Below are positions 10,981 through 22,613 of a stretch of DNA of 64,000 bases, in pieces. Source of the stretch: Athripsodes cinereus (taxonomy: Eukaryota; Arthropoda; Insecta; Trichoptera; Leptoceridae); assembly GCA_947579605.1 (NCBI GenBank), contig OX388317.1, positions 11,737,384 through 11,801,383 on the forward strand, read 5' to 3'. Made by a program: the position numbers and the translations under genes. The notes beneath the pieces are model-generated. The model saw only the letters and a program-made list of their open reading frames with translations, was not told where the DNA came from and searched no databases. How positions within the stretch are numbered: the stretch's first letter is position 1; each line of letters starts with the position of its first letter.

Positions 10981-11907
10981 TTGGACCGAATAAGGAAATT
11001 GAAAATCGGAACATACAATGCGAGGACGCTGAGGCATGACAAGGAGTTGGTTGCCGCCAAGATAGCGAGTGACTATGGGTTAGACCTGCTAGGTGTGTCT
11101 GAGGCACGTCTTTTGGATTGTGGTAGGAGTGAGGCGGGGAACTATTCCATGATTCACTCTGGCCACAAGACAAAACACAAGCATGGTGTCGCCTTGCTAA
11201 TGAGCAAACGGGCCGCCGGCTCGCTTCTTGATTGGGAACCCATCTCCGACAGGCTACTACGCGCCTCGTTTAGGGCAACGGGTGACCCGTTGACGGTACT
11301 TTTGTGTTATGCCCCCACAGAGGATGCAGAGGGGACGGTCAAGGACAGTTTTTATGACTGTCTGGCAGCCGTCACATCCAAAATTCCTAAAAGGCATAGG
11401 ATCGTTGTGATGGGCGATTTCAATGCCAAAGTAGGCAACGACCCACTAAACGGTCCTGGCGTAATGGGGGGGCATGGCATGGGGGTGCTAAATGACAACG
11501 GCTCCCGTCTTATAGAATACGCAACACTCCAAGGACTCCTTATTGGAGGAACACTGTTTCCTCACAAGGATATCCACAAATACACGTGGACCTCACCTGA
11601 TGGACGTACCAGAAACCAAATTGACCATCTTTTGGTTAAGGCCCGAGACCGCTCTGATCTACAGGATGTCAGGACATTTCGTGGAGCGGACCTGAAAACG
11701 GATCATGAGCTCCTTGTCGGAGCCATGAAGCTAAGGTTCAATAAATTTGCAAGACCAGCTGCACCGCGAGTGTTTGACGTCTGTGGGTTGGGGAATATTC
11801 GGTCTCGCATGAAGTATGAGGCTGAGCTGCACCAAGGATTTGAACTCTCTCGGTATCTTTCCGATACTGACTCAGTAAGTCGGCCAAGGAGGAGTTCCGG
11901 AGAGTAG
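10981..11907 (+). pseudogene. LINE endonuclease region (EEP/APE type), family A
   Basis: This is the target-nicking domain of the retrotransposon. Motifs, counted from the codon at 10981: GTYNARTL (N13), VSEAR (E41), CYAPT (about 109), MGDFNAKVG (145-152), YTWTSPDGRTRNQIDHLLV (about 201-219) and TDHELL (240-245). All the usual catalytic positions of an APE-like LINE endonuclease are present. The frame opens upstream without an ATG at the expected place (the codon at 10981 is TTG), so the true start is lost or lies elsewhere. The frame leaves the RT frame near 11880: DSVS is followed by RPRRSS in this frame, while SAKEEFRRVV continues in the next. This is consistent with loss of one base. Confidence 0.9.
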
Positions 11908-13943
11908 TGAAGGCTGCAGCGGTTGCGTCCATTGGGTTCAAAGAGAGGAACAAACCACCATGGATGTCTATGGAGTCCTGGGGATATATTCAAGATCGCC
12001 AAAAAGTCAAGATACTCAGAGATGCTGAAAAGTCCCCTACGAAACTGGAGGCCCTAAGAAATTCGTACAGAGAGCTAGACCGCCTGGTAAAGCACTCTGT
12101 GCGCAAAGACAGACGACGTGATGTCGAAGCCAAAATACAGCTTGCACAAACTGCCGCGGCCAGGAATGACTCGAAGACTCTCTTTGAAATTACCCGCATG
12201 TTGGGAGGAAGAGGTCAGAATAAGACTGCTGACTCAATTAATGATAGCAGTGGAAACCTGATCTCTGCCCCTGACTTAGTAAGAGGAAGATGGAGAGAAC
12301 ACTTTGAGTTCATTCTAAACCGACCGGACCCCTCCTCACCTTTTGATGTTGGCAATGAGGATAGCGACCTAGATATCCCACAGGTATCTGGGATAGCCGA
12401 AACCCCCCCAACACATGAGGAGATTGAGGCAGCTGTAAAAAGGCTAAAAAACAACAAGGCCCCAGGTGAAGATGGAATCCACGCAGAGCTCCTTAAGTAT
12501 GGCATGAATGCGCTTATCCACCCACTGTAACATCTCTTTAACAAGGTGTGGAATGAGGAGCTCTGCCCGAAAGATTGGAGAAATGGATCCATCGTGACAC
12601 TTTTCAAGAAGGGAAACCCACTGGAATGCGGAAATTACCGTGGCATCACACTACTTAGTGTGCCTGGTAAAGTTCTCTCACAAATCATATTGAGTCGCAT
12701 TCAAAAACCAGTGTTGGCATCTCTGAGAAAGCAACAATGCGGGTTTGTACCTGGCAAGTCCTGTTCGGACGCAATTTTTTGTGCCAGATGTGTACTCCAA
12801 CAGTCGCAAGAGTTCAACTCACCGCTTGCATGTTGCTTCATTGACTACGAAAAAGCTTTTGACAGCCCCCACAGACCAACCATATGGAAAATACTGGCCG
12901 CGTATGGCATCCCGCCCAAGGTGGTAACCATGATCAAAGCCCTGCATATGGACTCTGAATGTTCTGTCAGAACATCAAGTGGTCCAACTGACACCTTCAG
13001 GATCACCACTGGAGTCCGGCAGGGCTGTATATTGGCACCTTTTATCTTTGCCATAATTATGGACTACCTGCTCAGAAAATCTATTCTGGGCCCTGGCGGT
13101 GTGCCTTTATCACAGCGTGAAAACAGTGAGACGTCTGTGGGAGTGCTGCACGATCTTGAATATGCGGATGATCTAGCCCTTTTTGATACATCTGTGGACG
13201 GATTACAGTGCAACGCTAATGCTCTTTATGAAAATTCCTTGCGCCTTGGCCTTCGTATCAACGCTGGTAAAACGGAGTACATATGTAATAGTACATGCAC
13301 GAGTACTCACACCCCACTAATGGTTGGCAATTCCCAAATATCTCAGGTTAGTAAATTCAGGTACCTGGGAGCAACCATAACGCCAGAGGGTGATCTCCGG
13401 TCGGAATTACCAATCCGCATAGGAGCAGCTAGCGGGGCTTTCAACAACATGAACAAAGTTTGGAAGGCGTCTGGACTCAGCATCAGGACAAAATGTCGCT
13501 TGTTCAATGCGTGCATCATCCCAATCCTTCTATATGGCTGCGAGTCTTGGCACTTAACCAAGGCTCAAGAGCGGAAGATACTAAGCTTTGAAAACAAGTG
13601 TCTTAGAAGGATTTTGGATGTCAGATGGTATGAACATGTTACAAATGATGCTGTGCGCCGGCGCACCCAGCAGAGACCTGTAATCTCCGTAATACAAGAG
13701 AGACGATGGTCCTGGCTGGGACATGTTTTGAGAATGCCCAATGATAGTTGGCCAAAAAGAGCACTGTTTTTCCGTCCGCAGGGGTTCCGTCGGCCCGGGC
13801 GTCCCTCTTTCACAATACACCGTTCCTATGACAACGATATCAGAGCGCAAGGAATGTCGTGGGAAGAGGTGACGCAATTGTCACAGAGACGCTCTGAATG
13901 GAGGAGGCTGGTTTCTGCCCTGTGCTCCCGAGAGGAGCGTTGA
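11880..13943 (+). pseudogene. LINE reverse transcriptase, family A, one nonsense codon
   Basis: From about 11880 a single frame runs to TGA after 13940, broken once by TAA at 12528-12530 (HPL-stop-HLFNKVW, most simply CAA to TAA). Parts in order: linker (SAKEEFRRVV...), KNNKAPGEDGI, then WNEELCPKDWRNGSIVTLFKKG, GNYRGITLLSVPGKVL, CGFVPGKSCSDAIF, ACCFIDYEKAFD (motif A), TTGVRQGCILAPFIF (motif B), LEYADDLALF (motif C with both aspartates), FRYLGATITPEG, ILLYGCESW, and a C-terminal RRWSWLGHVLRMP...RRPGRPSFT block ending SALCSREER. All RT catalytic residues are present. It makes cDNA at a nicked target in functional relatives; this copy is broken. Confidence 0.92.
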
Positions 13944-13965
13944 GGGCGATGAATGAATTGTAAAA

Positions 13966-16115
13966 GTTCTAATGTTTTATCAAATTTTTGGGATTTAATA
14001 AAGTAAAGAGTAGAGAAAATACCCAATTTCCAAAAAAAGGGTAATATATCGGATTCGTATATCTAGGTAGGAGCTGAAATAGATGTTTCTTCGTTTAAAA
14101 GAATCATGTAAAAACATACACCCGTGATGAGATTGATCAAATTGTTCAAGAAAATACCGTCACTGTTCTCGGATATTCGGTATACGATAAATATAATTTC
14201 TGATAAGAATACTCATATGTACATGAAACTGGGGAGTATGAAATACTACGTGTGTGTGTGTGTGTGTGTTGGAATACGAGTATCTACGTAATACATCCGG
14301 TACGGTGCTTTGTTTCTGAAAGCTTTATGTTGTTGTATTCAATGGTTGGAAGAATTTGAAAGAGTGAAGATTTCACGTGCTATATATTTTATTACTCATA
14401 ATATATTATTTGCACATACATACATACACTTACTATGAAGATTTTTACTAGTAATTTATAAGTTATTCCAAAATTCTTTTTCTGCTTGATCAGGATCCTG
14501 TGATGATTGGCTCTCGCTGGTACCTCTGATAGGAAACTGATTATTAATGGGTCGTGTTTTTTTTTGTATGCGATCTTTTTATAATGTATGTAATATTTTA
14601 AATACATTGAAATGATATAATATACAAAGAAAATATGAAAAAAATAACAAAAAAATCAAACTCGAACATTGAAGTGTTTGAAAATTCAAATGTTAATAAA
14701 TATGTAGTTACCTTTACAAGCACTAAGCGTATTTCAACCAATGTTTGATTTTTCAGTTCTTTTTTAGTACAAACGTTTTAATATAAGTTTTCAAAAACTC
14801 AACGAGCAGAATTTAATTAAGTTGTATATAATATGCACATTTTTAAATAACATTTTTTTTTTCAATTTTATATTTGAAAAATAAATCAGAAATATTTATC
14901 AATTCCAACGGTCACGATTTAATTGAATGAATTTTATTTTGCTTTTAGTCACCAGACCAATAACTAAATATTTTGATCAATCTTAATTTCCCATTATTAT
15001 AATGAACTTCCACCAAAAACCGTCGGTCGATCAATTAAACTAAAATTATCTATAAGTTACATGCGTGAATTTATTTTTATGTTATTCGCACTTTGTCACA
15101 AGCACCACTTTAGGGCGTTGTAAAGTTCCCTTAATTATGACCTTAATACCTTTAAATTTATCAACATCAGTAGACTGCGAGCCTAAACATAATACAGAGC
15201 CTCTCTGTAATGATATGTATTTAGGTACCTAATTAGTTTGTATAAGGGGAGAGTAGTAGATATAAATAAAAGAAAGAGACAGCGTATATTCACTCCTTTT
15301 CCATGTTTTTTCCTCCAGAAAGCGCCGGAGATTTGTTTGATATCCGGAAGCATCATTTCAGATAAAATATTATGTCTTAAATATTTAGTTTTTCAAATCG
15401 AGTACCAAACGTAACACCTATATAATATTCGTTGTACGAAAAACTAATTGAAATTTTGTATTTTCAATACTTATATATTATAAATTTTGTTGAAATAGAA
15501 TGATATCAAAAAGTAAAATAACCAAAAAGAATGTTCAAATTTAATCACAAACGTCGATTTCAATACAATTTTCCAATAAATGAAACATACATACAGCAAT
15601 TTATAGGATATTCTTTTCATCAACAGTTTGCCTTTACAAAAATTCACTATAACACTTTTCACTATAAGTTACTTTTCCGAATTCAATATGCTCTTATTTA
15701 GAAACTTGTTTGTATTCTATGCTGTTGACAAAAAAAAGGTGTTGCGTTAGTTCATATTGCTTGTGTTGGTCGGTGTTTACAATAAGGTAGGCTATTGACA
15801 TTTATAGGTAATATTGGGCTTCCTACGGTTATTTATCATAGTATTGGTTACAGAAAGGAGCTTGTCGGTGATATGCATATTTACTTTAATTTATTACTAT
15901 CATTATAGTCTCCTGCCATAAAGATTTATCTTCCACTTTAATATTTATTGACAGATTTACCTACCTTGCGAAATTGCTTACCATATTATTAAACCTATCT
16001 ATGTGTATGTTTTTTTTCTCGTGTCTACTACATGTATTGTCGCATTATAATTATAACACTAACCATGTTTGCAAACTTTGCTTGTTTTCTATTTTTTAAT
16101 TAATTTATTTGTATG
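13966..16115. other. AT-rich spacer with a (GT) microsatellite
   Basis: No gene. A (GT)n run of about 20 bp lies at 14250-14270. The rest is AT-rich unique-looking DNA. Confidence 0.4.
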
Positions 16116-16117
16116 TA

Positions 16118-16258
16118 TGGGTTAGTTGGAAGGTACATATTGCGCTTCAGCGATAAACTCGCCCATTGCACAAAATTATGTATTCTATTGTTATGGTACC
16201 ATGTTTTTTCTTCTTTGTATACTAATTTTGTGCAATAAAGATTATTATTAGATATTAT
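16118..16258 (+). repeat. Dispersed LINE-tail repeat (GATAAACTCGCC family)
   Basis: GGGTTAGTTGGAAGGTACAT, then CAGCGATAAACTCGCCCATT, ending in TGCAATAAAGATTATTATTA. The same blocks occur at 21361-21500, 47721-47835, 50673-50806 (minus), 55690-55795 and 59240-59290 (minus). An AATAAA-like signal and A-rich or ATT-rich end mark it as the 3' untranslated end of a LINE or a SINE sharing that end. Confidence 0.7.
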
Positions 16259-16430
16259 TATTATCATTATTATGTACCTATACTATTAATCATTTTAAAA
16301 TTGTTGACTTGCGAAGGAAAAAAAAAATTGAAAACTTTTACATTTTTTATTTCAACTGCAGGATCATAATAGTAAATTTTTAATTGTTTTATCAAATTTG
16401 GATACAACGTGTAGATGAAATCAGATATCT

Positions 16431-16665
16431 CGATTGGAGAACCATGTTTACACAATGTAACATTGTGCAAAATGTAATCGGAAGAAGTGAGAAAAGTGTC
16501 CCACCGTTTGCCTTACATAGTGACCGTGTCTTACATTGTCCATGGATATCGAAAGTGATCACTTAAGCCAGCTTAGAGCCAATTCGTAAGCGTTGGGTCG
16601 CCTTTCTCACTTCTTCCGATTAAATTTTGCGCAATTTGACACGGCGTAATATGGTTCTCCAATCG
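16431..16665. mobile_element. MITE-like inverted repeat
   Basis: Left arm 16431-about 16497 (CGATTGGAGAACCAT...CGGAAGAAGTGAGAAA) and right arm about 16600-16665 in inverse orientation (TCTCACTTCTTCCGATTAAA...ATGGTTCTCCAATCG). Arms of about 65 bp, imperfect in the middle, flank a ~100-bp centre. No coding part. No clear target duplication. Confidence 0.75.
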
Positions 16666-17177
16666 AAATGTTTGATGGGTTTTGTAAAAGTTTTCCATTT
16701 TGTTTAAAAATGTAAGCGGTAATATTTATTCTTTATAGTCAAAGCTTTTGAATTTCAGATCGACATAATTCATAGATAACATTTACAACAATAATGTATA
16801 AGTTCAAAAAATCATAATTTGACATCAATTTATTGTAAAAAGCAGCTTTCGAATAAAGTGTGCCAAAAACATTACAGTATAAATTTTAACATTTTAGTGC
16901 TACACAATACGATCCTTTTGTTTATTTTATGAATAAATAATTATCTCATGATTTCTTACAATTATTATTGCATTATTATTCATGAAATGAAGAGAAAATA
17001 ATAAAAATGTTTCGTGGGCAATTTCCTTTGAAATTTATCGAAGTTTGAACAAAACCCTTTCTTCGTAAGCTTTTCTCATATGCTTTTACAATAATAATTC
17101 ATTTCAAAGCCTCCCTACCGAGCATCAATTTAAATTTTATATACATACATACATTCAACCGAAAAAATAATAAATAA
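16666..17177. other. AT-rich spacer
   Basis: No coding signal or repeat recognised. Confidence 0.4.
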
Positions 17178-17355
17178 TTTTTTTTTTTAAAAGATATATC
17201 TGGGTTTTGTTATAAACCCAAATACAACCTTATAAACCTTTCACACTAAGCTAAAAGCTTGTGTCGTGAAAGGGGAGTTTGCCGGAACCTGGGATCGAAC
17301 CCCGGACCCCTTGTTCACAAGGCCGAGACTCTACCTCCAGGCTACCGACGAACTC
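17178..17355 (-). mobile_element. tRNA-derived SINE, full-length copy
   Basis: Read on the minus strand: a tRNA-like head (GAGTTCGTCGGTAGCCTGGA, then GGTAGAGTCTCGGCC), a pol III B-box-like GGGGTTCGATCCC (complement of 17291-17303), a body with CCCTTTCACGACACAAGCTT and GGGTTTATAACAAAACCCAG, and an A-rich tail (T-run at about 17180-17190 on plus). Related copies: 21252-21607 (interrupted), 26131-26272 and 31479-31523 (both 5'-truncated). The anticodon-like region was not assigned to an amino acid. Confidence 0.85.
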
Positions 17356-17445
17356 AATCTTAAAATACTAATTATACACACCGTTAATCGTAATAGCAAA
17401 ATTTTCGTAAAAATCAATGATTTCATTTGTAATTGGACTACTTCA

Positions 17446-17666
17446 TCTATACTAATATTATAAAGAGGAAAGTTTTAATTGTTTGCATTGAATAGGCTCC
17501 GAAACTACTGAACCGATTAGAGAAATTTTTTCACTGTTGGAAAGCTACACTATCCCTGGGTGACATAGGCTATATTATATTTAAAAAAAAAATAGGGATC
17601 CTTACTAAAACTAAATTATTTTTTTCAATACCCATCTATCCGTGCGAAGCCGGTGCGGACCGCTAG
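17446..17666 (+). mobile_element. Non-autonomous Helitron-like element
   Basis: Begins TCTATACTAATATTATAAAG and ends in ...GCGGACCGCTAG, immediately flanked by A on the left (17445) and T on the right (17667). This is the A|TC...CTAG|T insertion pattern of Helitrons. A GC-rich segment just before the end (CCGTGCGAAGCCGGTGCGG) can form the expected terminal hairpin. The internal phrase GAATAGGCTCCGAAACTACT is familiar from short Helitron-like elements of Lepidoptera and other insects. 221 bp, no coding capacity. Confidence 0.82.
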
Positions 17667-19325
17667 TAATTTAATAAGACGACAAATAGTTGGAACATTT
17701 TGTAATCGATTGGTAATGACATTAATCAGACGCAGAGGTAGGAAATGTTTTATGGACGAACAAATAAAATCTATCTGCCATACTTAAATATATCATGTAT
17801 TGTCTTAGTACTAAAATATGAAATTGAAGACATATGATTGAACAAGTTTTATTATTTTAGTGATATCATTCGACTTATTATTTACTTATATTGCCCATTG
17901 GTTATAATACAATTTATTCAGTAATATTTTTACTATAATATTGTATACAATATTTTTTGTCTTGTTGTATGTAATATCTTTACTTGACGTTAGCCTGATG
18001 ATGAGAAAGAAAGCCCTTGAAAACCGGCTCACGATTGATAGAGTCACTATAGAAGTACTAAAAATAAAATTATTTTTTACTTCTTTCACATGATCTTCCA
18101 CCAAGTACTGCCGGTTGAAAACAGTAAGTAAATGTTGTTGTTTTGTTATATCGATGGTTTTTATTATTGATAATTAGTTATAAACATTTTGTTTTATTTT
18201 TGCCGATTACCTATATTTATTCATTGTTTAAGAATCGTAGCATCAACATAAGGATAAATTATGTAATTAATAATAAGAATTCAAAGGTAGTGTATTGGCT
18301 TTCTGGATGGAATTTATGAATTTAAATTAGATTAGGTATCGACCAGAGCAACTAGCGAAATAAAAATATGTAGTTGATGCCGACAATAAGCTCGTAAGTA
18401 AGAATAAAATGCAGTTTACTAATACTTGTTTAAGAATATAATTGCCATTTACAAAAAAAATAATGACTTTACCATGAATTATCCCAAATTTTTTTTTTTT
18501 ATTTTCACACAATTTTGCAAAGAAACTAAGAGTTATATTATAATTTGTGAGATTTTTGAGTAAATTTTATTTATAAAATGTAGATAAGTTTTTTCTCGAA
18601 TATGTTTGGAAGTTGTTCAATCGGAATAATATAATAATCGATATGAAACCAAATGGTTGGTAAAAATATGCGTGTGTGCTATAAAAAAACATGCGAAACC
18701 CCAATTTGCATACGTAGTAAAATATGACATAAGGGCGAAGATCAAATGTCTAGTATAGAATGTTAGGGCTGTTATTTGACAGATTCTATATTGTATTATA
18801 TTTTATGAAGTAAGTTTTCAAACAGTTAAGAGTGAGTTTTTCACAGTGTATTTATAGACAGGTTACTATCTATATATTACTTCCAATTGATGGCGTTCAA
18901 AAAAGTAATAAAACTTATTTTTGAATTTGATAGAATATATTGATTTTATACCTACCTTCTTTTGAAAATACCCTGACCACCTTGTTTTCTTTCTTTAGCA
19001 AAAATTTGTATTAAGTTAAATTAAGACACTTAAATTAAGTCCTTAAAAGTATTCCCATTCACATCTTCCAGGTCGTAAGGACTAAAGTGAAAATGAAGCA
19101 TATTTTTTTAGGCTACTATAAAAGTAAATATTTTATTTTTGGGCAGGCAGTGAACTAACTGCATATAATGAAAATATGGCTGTTGCTATGCTTTTCGTGC
19201 GATATAAAAATAAAAAAATAAGGATGAACTTTATACCTTATTGCAGATTTCTTTTAAATATTAATATAGGTTTGAAACAACCCATAATTCCCCGAAATAA
19301 TTTTGATGAACGCTATTAACTTGTA
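17667..19325. other. AT-rich spacer with a fold-back half
   Basis: No gene. 17994-18115 (GCCTGATGATGAGA...CTTCCACCAAGTACTG) resembles one half of the CTGATGATGAG fold-back elements seen at 29.1 and 57.2 kb. Otherwise featureless. Confidence 0.4.
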
Positions 19326-19329
19326 AAGT

Positions 19330-19425
19330 AAAGGTGCAATTGGTCAATAAAGGAAGGAGTTGAACTCGAGGTCTCTCGATTGGAAGTCCGAGACTCTACC
19401 ATCAGACTGCCGACTACCTCTCTGA
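19330..19425 (-). mobile_element. SINE head, tRNA-like, second type
   Basis: On the minus strand: GGTAGTCGGCAGTCTGATGG, TAGAGTCTCGGACTTCC, then GAGTTCAACTCC as a degenerate B box. The head resembles the SINE at 17.2 kb (TAGAGTCTCGG shared) but the B box and body differ. Not a functional tRNA gene: the arms do not pair well and it lacks a proper 3' stem. Confidence 0.55.
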
Positions 19426-19439
19426 ACATTTTAAATATC

Positions 19440-19545
19440 TTATACTTGATGGTTTACGAATATCTGCCTCTTTTGCGACACTCAAAAATTGCAGAAAAGT
19501 ATTGCAGAATTATTTTATTCTGGGTACTTTACAGATAAAAAAACA
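19440..19545 (+). repeat. Fragment of the unclassified ~240-bp dispersed repeat
   Basis: ATATCTGCCTCTTTTGCGAC followed by ACTCAAAAATTGCAG and GAATTATTTTATTCTGGGTA. This matches the 3' half of the copies at 39.2 kb and 41.0 kb (TTTCTGCCTATTTCACGACA; ATCTGCTTTTTACAAGACAC). Confidence 0.5.
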
Positions 19546-20324
19546 GCGAAGATTCAAAACGTGGGTTAAAATTTAATCTTATTAAGTCTACTATTTGTGT
19601 ACTTATGCGTTGAACGAATTAACGAGTTCTAACGTTGTAAATCAAAATAATTTCTCCCAATAAAATCTAAGAATAATAAATTAAAGAGAAGTATAGAATT
19701 TATGTACGTCAACCCTTAGCAATCCATTTTAGGCATTGATTTTTATGGAAGCAATTCATATGAAATTGATCAAAAGGCTTTTAAAAATATTTGCAAAGAA
19801 TAGTAGATTCTTACATACATAAGTAAGTAGTTGAATACAGTGGCGTGTTTTTCAAACATGCGAAATACCAATGCACGTCTTAACAGGTGCATGAAAATAT
19901 TGAATAACACGAGATGCAAGGTCGCATTGTTAAAATAAAAGCTGAGTAATTTTTGATGAAAAATAACGAGGCCGTGAAATAATTATAATATTTCGAAATT
20001 CAAAATTTGCCGAACGAGGGCAAAATTTCAAAAGTCAGGTGCATTTTAATTGTTCTCATGTCCAATCGTTAAAATAAACTTTAGAAAGTTAAGTGGTTCA
20101 GAAATCTAATAAAGTTGATAACTGCTATCTCCCTAGAAAACATGACTTTATAATTGAAAAATAAACAAAAAAAAAATACTGTTTATTTTTCAGACTAGTA
20201 GGTAGTAGGTACCTAATTAAATAATTCTCTTGGTGATGTCAAATAAGCCTGACGAAAGCGCTCGTGATACTTTCGAAACGTAATACATTTGCTGTTAATA
20301 AATTAATGTTCTTTTAAGAAGACT
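19546..20324. other. AT-rich spacer
   Basis: No gene or clear repeat. GCCTGACGAAAGCGCTCGTG near 20246 may be a remnant of a fold-back element. Confidence 0.35.
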
Positions 20325-20598
20325 AATATATATATATATATATATATTTATTTTATTTATTTTATTTATTTTATTTATTTTATTTATTTTATTTATTTTA
20401 TTTATTTTATTTATTTTATTTATTTTATTTATTTTATTTATTTTATTTATTTTATTTATTTTATTTATTTTATTTATTTTATTTATTTTATTTATTTTAT
20501 TTATTTTATTTATTTTATTTATTTTATTTATTTTATTTATTTTATTTATTTTATTTATTTTATTTATTTTATTTATTTTATTTATTTTATTTATTTTA
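20325..20598. repeat. (TA)n followed by a 9-bp microsatellite (TTTATTTTA)n
   Basis: About 22 bp of (TA)n, then about 28 nearly perfect tandem copies of a 9-bp unit up to 20598. Because nine is a multiple of three, a minus-strand frame reads Lys-Ile-Asn repeats through it; this is a by-product, not a gene. Confidence 0.95.
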
Positions 20599-21249
20599 AG
20601 CACATCTACGGCTTTCACCTTTTAGATGTTGACATCAGAAAAACAGAAGTAACAACATAAAGTAAATCCAAAATAGTTAATTTTTTTTTCAAAATATAAA
20701 AGAGTCCTGTCACTGTTTGAAAATATTTTTCCCAATAATTTTCTTCTATTATACATAAAATATTGCCTCCATGATAAATCACGTACAATGAACTTAGTAG
20801 ATACGGATAATTTTAAATATAGGTAGGTTTTTATTCGTATAGTCCTTTATCCTTGTTTATTAAGCTTTTCCTTTAAATCCTTACATATGCCTAAAGATGA
20901 TTGAAATATCAGAAATTTCAAGAAAAATTCCAAGCATTTGCAATAGGATTATTTGTATGTTAAATAAATTTTATAAAATATTTTTTTTTTTTTTTACATT
21001 TTAACTCTCTTCTTGGGAGCACGAAGAAGAGAAACAAGTTCCTCGTTCAGAGTGGTTTTGTGAAAACTGAGCCAAATCCTCCCAAAACATTTCTTAAGCT
21101 CTAACATTGTTGTTACAAACAATGTTTTGCGAGAGACATTAATTTCACTGCAATTTTAGTCACAATTTTTTTTATAAGAATTTTTAACACTGATAGCAAA
21201 TTCTAGAACTATATTGCTTAAATTAAGGGTGCAATAAGCAAATAGGCAG
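20599..21249. other. AT-rich spacer
   Basis: No gene. A short palindrome (AACATTGTT GTTAC AAACAATGTT) lies near 21105-21127. Confidence 0.4.
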
Positions 21250-21251
21250 GT

Positions 21252-21607
21252 ATTTTTTTAAAGATGGACGTATCTGGATTTTTGTTACAAACCTAAATAC
21301 AACTTTATACACCTTTTACAGTAAGTATATTTATGTCTGTTTTTGTTTTTTGATTTTAATAACCGGGTTAGTTGGAAGACATCGCATTTTAGCGATAAAC
21401 TCGCCCTCTGTGCATTGAATTGTATAAATGATATTTTCTATGTTAATTTGTATTATTGTAAACAATGTACAGTGAAGAATAAAATAAATAAATAAATAAG
21501 TTAAAAACTTGTGTCGTGAAAGTAGAGTTTTGCTTGCACTTAGGATCGAACCGCTCACCACTTGTAAATGAAGCTGAGACTTCTACCACCAGACTACCGA
21601 TGAACTC
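21252..21607 (-). mobile_element. tRNA-derived SINE interrupted by another insertion
   Basis: The two halves of the SINE seen at 17.2 kb are present: body/tail at 21252-21325 (GGATTTTTGTTACAAACCTA, ...CAGTAAG) and head plus rest of the body at 21501-21607 (TTAAAAACTTGTGTCGTGAA, AGGATCGAACCG, ...GATGAACTC). The intervening 21326-21500 is the LINE-tail repeat. TAAG occurs on both sides (21322-21325 and 21497-21500), as expected for a target-site duplication. Confidence 0.85.
21326..21500 (+). mobile_element. LINE-tail repeat inserted in the SINE
   Basis: Contains CCGGGTTAGTTGGAAGACAT, GCGATAAACTCGCCCTCTGT and ends GTGAAGAATAAAATAAATAA. This is the same family as 16118-16258 and 47721-47835. 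It is flanked by TAAG on both sides within the SINE, so it is a clean, later insertion and defines the element's ends. Confidence 0.85.
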
Positions 21608-22613
21608 ACTTGGTTATTTTTCTTTTTCTTTAATTAAGTTCTTCAATCATCTGTTTACCTTTGCAATTTATAAATGTGGGCTATACTAATATCTAAAAGA
21701 TAGGTAGAGAGAAAGGAACACCATTTCGATATTTTTTCACTTCCACCACATATAGGTTTATTAATAATATTAAAAACAACTCGGTTTTGCGGCGTTTTGT
21801 GGAAATTTATACACATATTTATGCACATATATTTTATTGAAATGATTATTTTTATTCATAACTTTACTTCAAGGATTCTTTAATTTAATTTAATTTTAAA
21901 AGAATGAACAAAATTTCAATATACGTTAAGATTAAGAGTTCCTTTTTTAAGTTTTGTTATTACAAATTTTATTCACCGATCTTAATAATTTAGTAATTTG
22001 TAACTTTTATTTTACTCTAAGATAGTTAAGCACCAAAAATATTTTATCATAATAAAAAAAAAAGATAAATATTAGCAATATGATTTTGTTGTTGTGAATC
22101 GATTTAAGAGAATATTTTAATTTTTAAAAGCGAGATGTCAAAGGCTAGGCAGCGACTGTGAGCGCCATCTACCGTTTTTCATCACATCCATGGATTTGAT
22201 AAATATACATACATAGTTATAAAATAAATTACTGACAAAATATTTTATGATAATTCTTAATAATACGAGAGCCTACACACAAATCGTTAGAATATAGTAG
22301 ATTTTGTTACTTATTCGCATTTTATGTAGGCAGGCAGCCACGTAAGATGGATAGAAATATATTGATAGTCTTGGTATCCTATGTAATGTACCTACTGAAT
22401 GCTTCGATCTACTTGGTTGTATTATATTTTATTATATGTATTAACTTATATTATAAAAAAACATATTATATATTTCAATTTTTATATTAATACTACAAGT
22501 ACATTTTTTTAATGTAAAGCCTTTTCATGGAAAAAGATGAAAAACTATATACCTATAGGTACTTATACTCACAGGGAAACATTTTATATATATAAAATAT
22601 ATTAAAAAAGTAG
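21608..22613. other. AT-rich spacer
   Basis: No gene or recognised repeat. A GC-richer phrase near 22146 (GCAGCGACTGTGAGCGCCAT) stands out but has no partner here. Confidence 0.4.

Larger units (their letters stand above)
10775..13965 (+). mobile_element. Nearly full-length LINE, family A
   Basis: A GC-richer block of about 3.2 kb in AT-rich surroundings. It consists of a roughly 200-bp 5' leader (about 10775-10980), an endonuclease region (10981-11880), a linker and RT (11880-13943), and a short 3' end TGAGGGCGATGAATG. In other copies in this window the same 3' end runs into (GAT)n. The 5' boundary is approximate. At least five fragments of the same family occur in the window (26.88, 32.63, 33.70, 44.29 and 63.7 kb). 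Clade not assigned with certainty. Two lesions: a frameshift near 11880 and a nonsense codon at 12528-12530. Confidence 0.9.

Noticed and set aside
11703..13877. Minus-strand frames within the family A LINE
   Set aside because: Antisense shadows; the plus strand carries endonuclease and RT motifs.
17288..17350. Possible tRNA gene on the minus strand
   Set aside because: A B-box-like sequence is present, but arms do not pair fully and the sequence continues into a repeated body with an A-tail seen at other sites; it is a SINE.
20295..20618. 107-codon minus-strand frame of Lys-Ile-Asn repeats
   Set aside because: It is only the translation of a 9-bp microsatellite.
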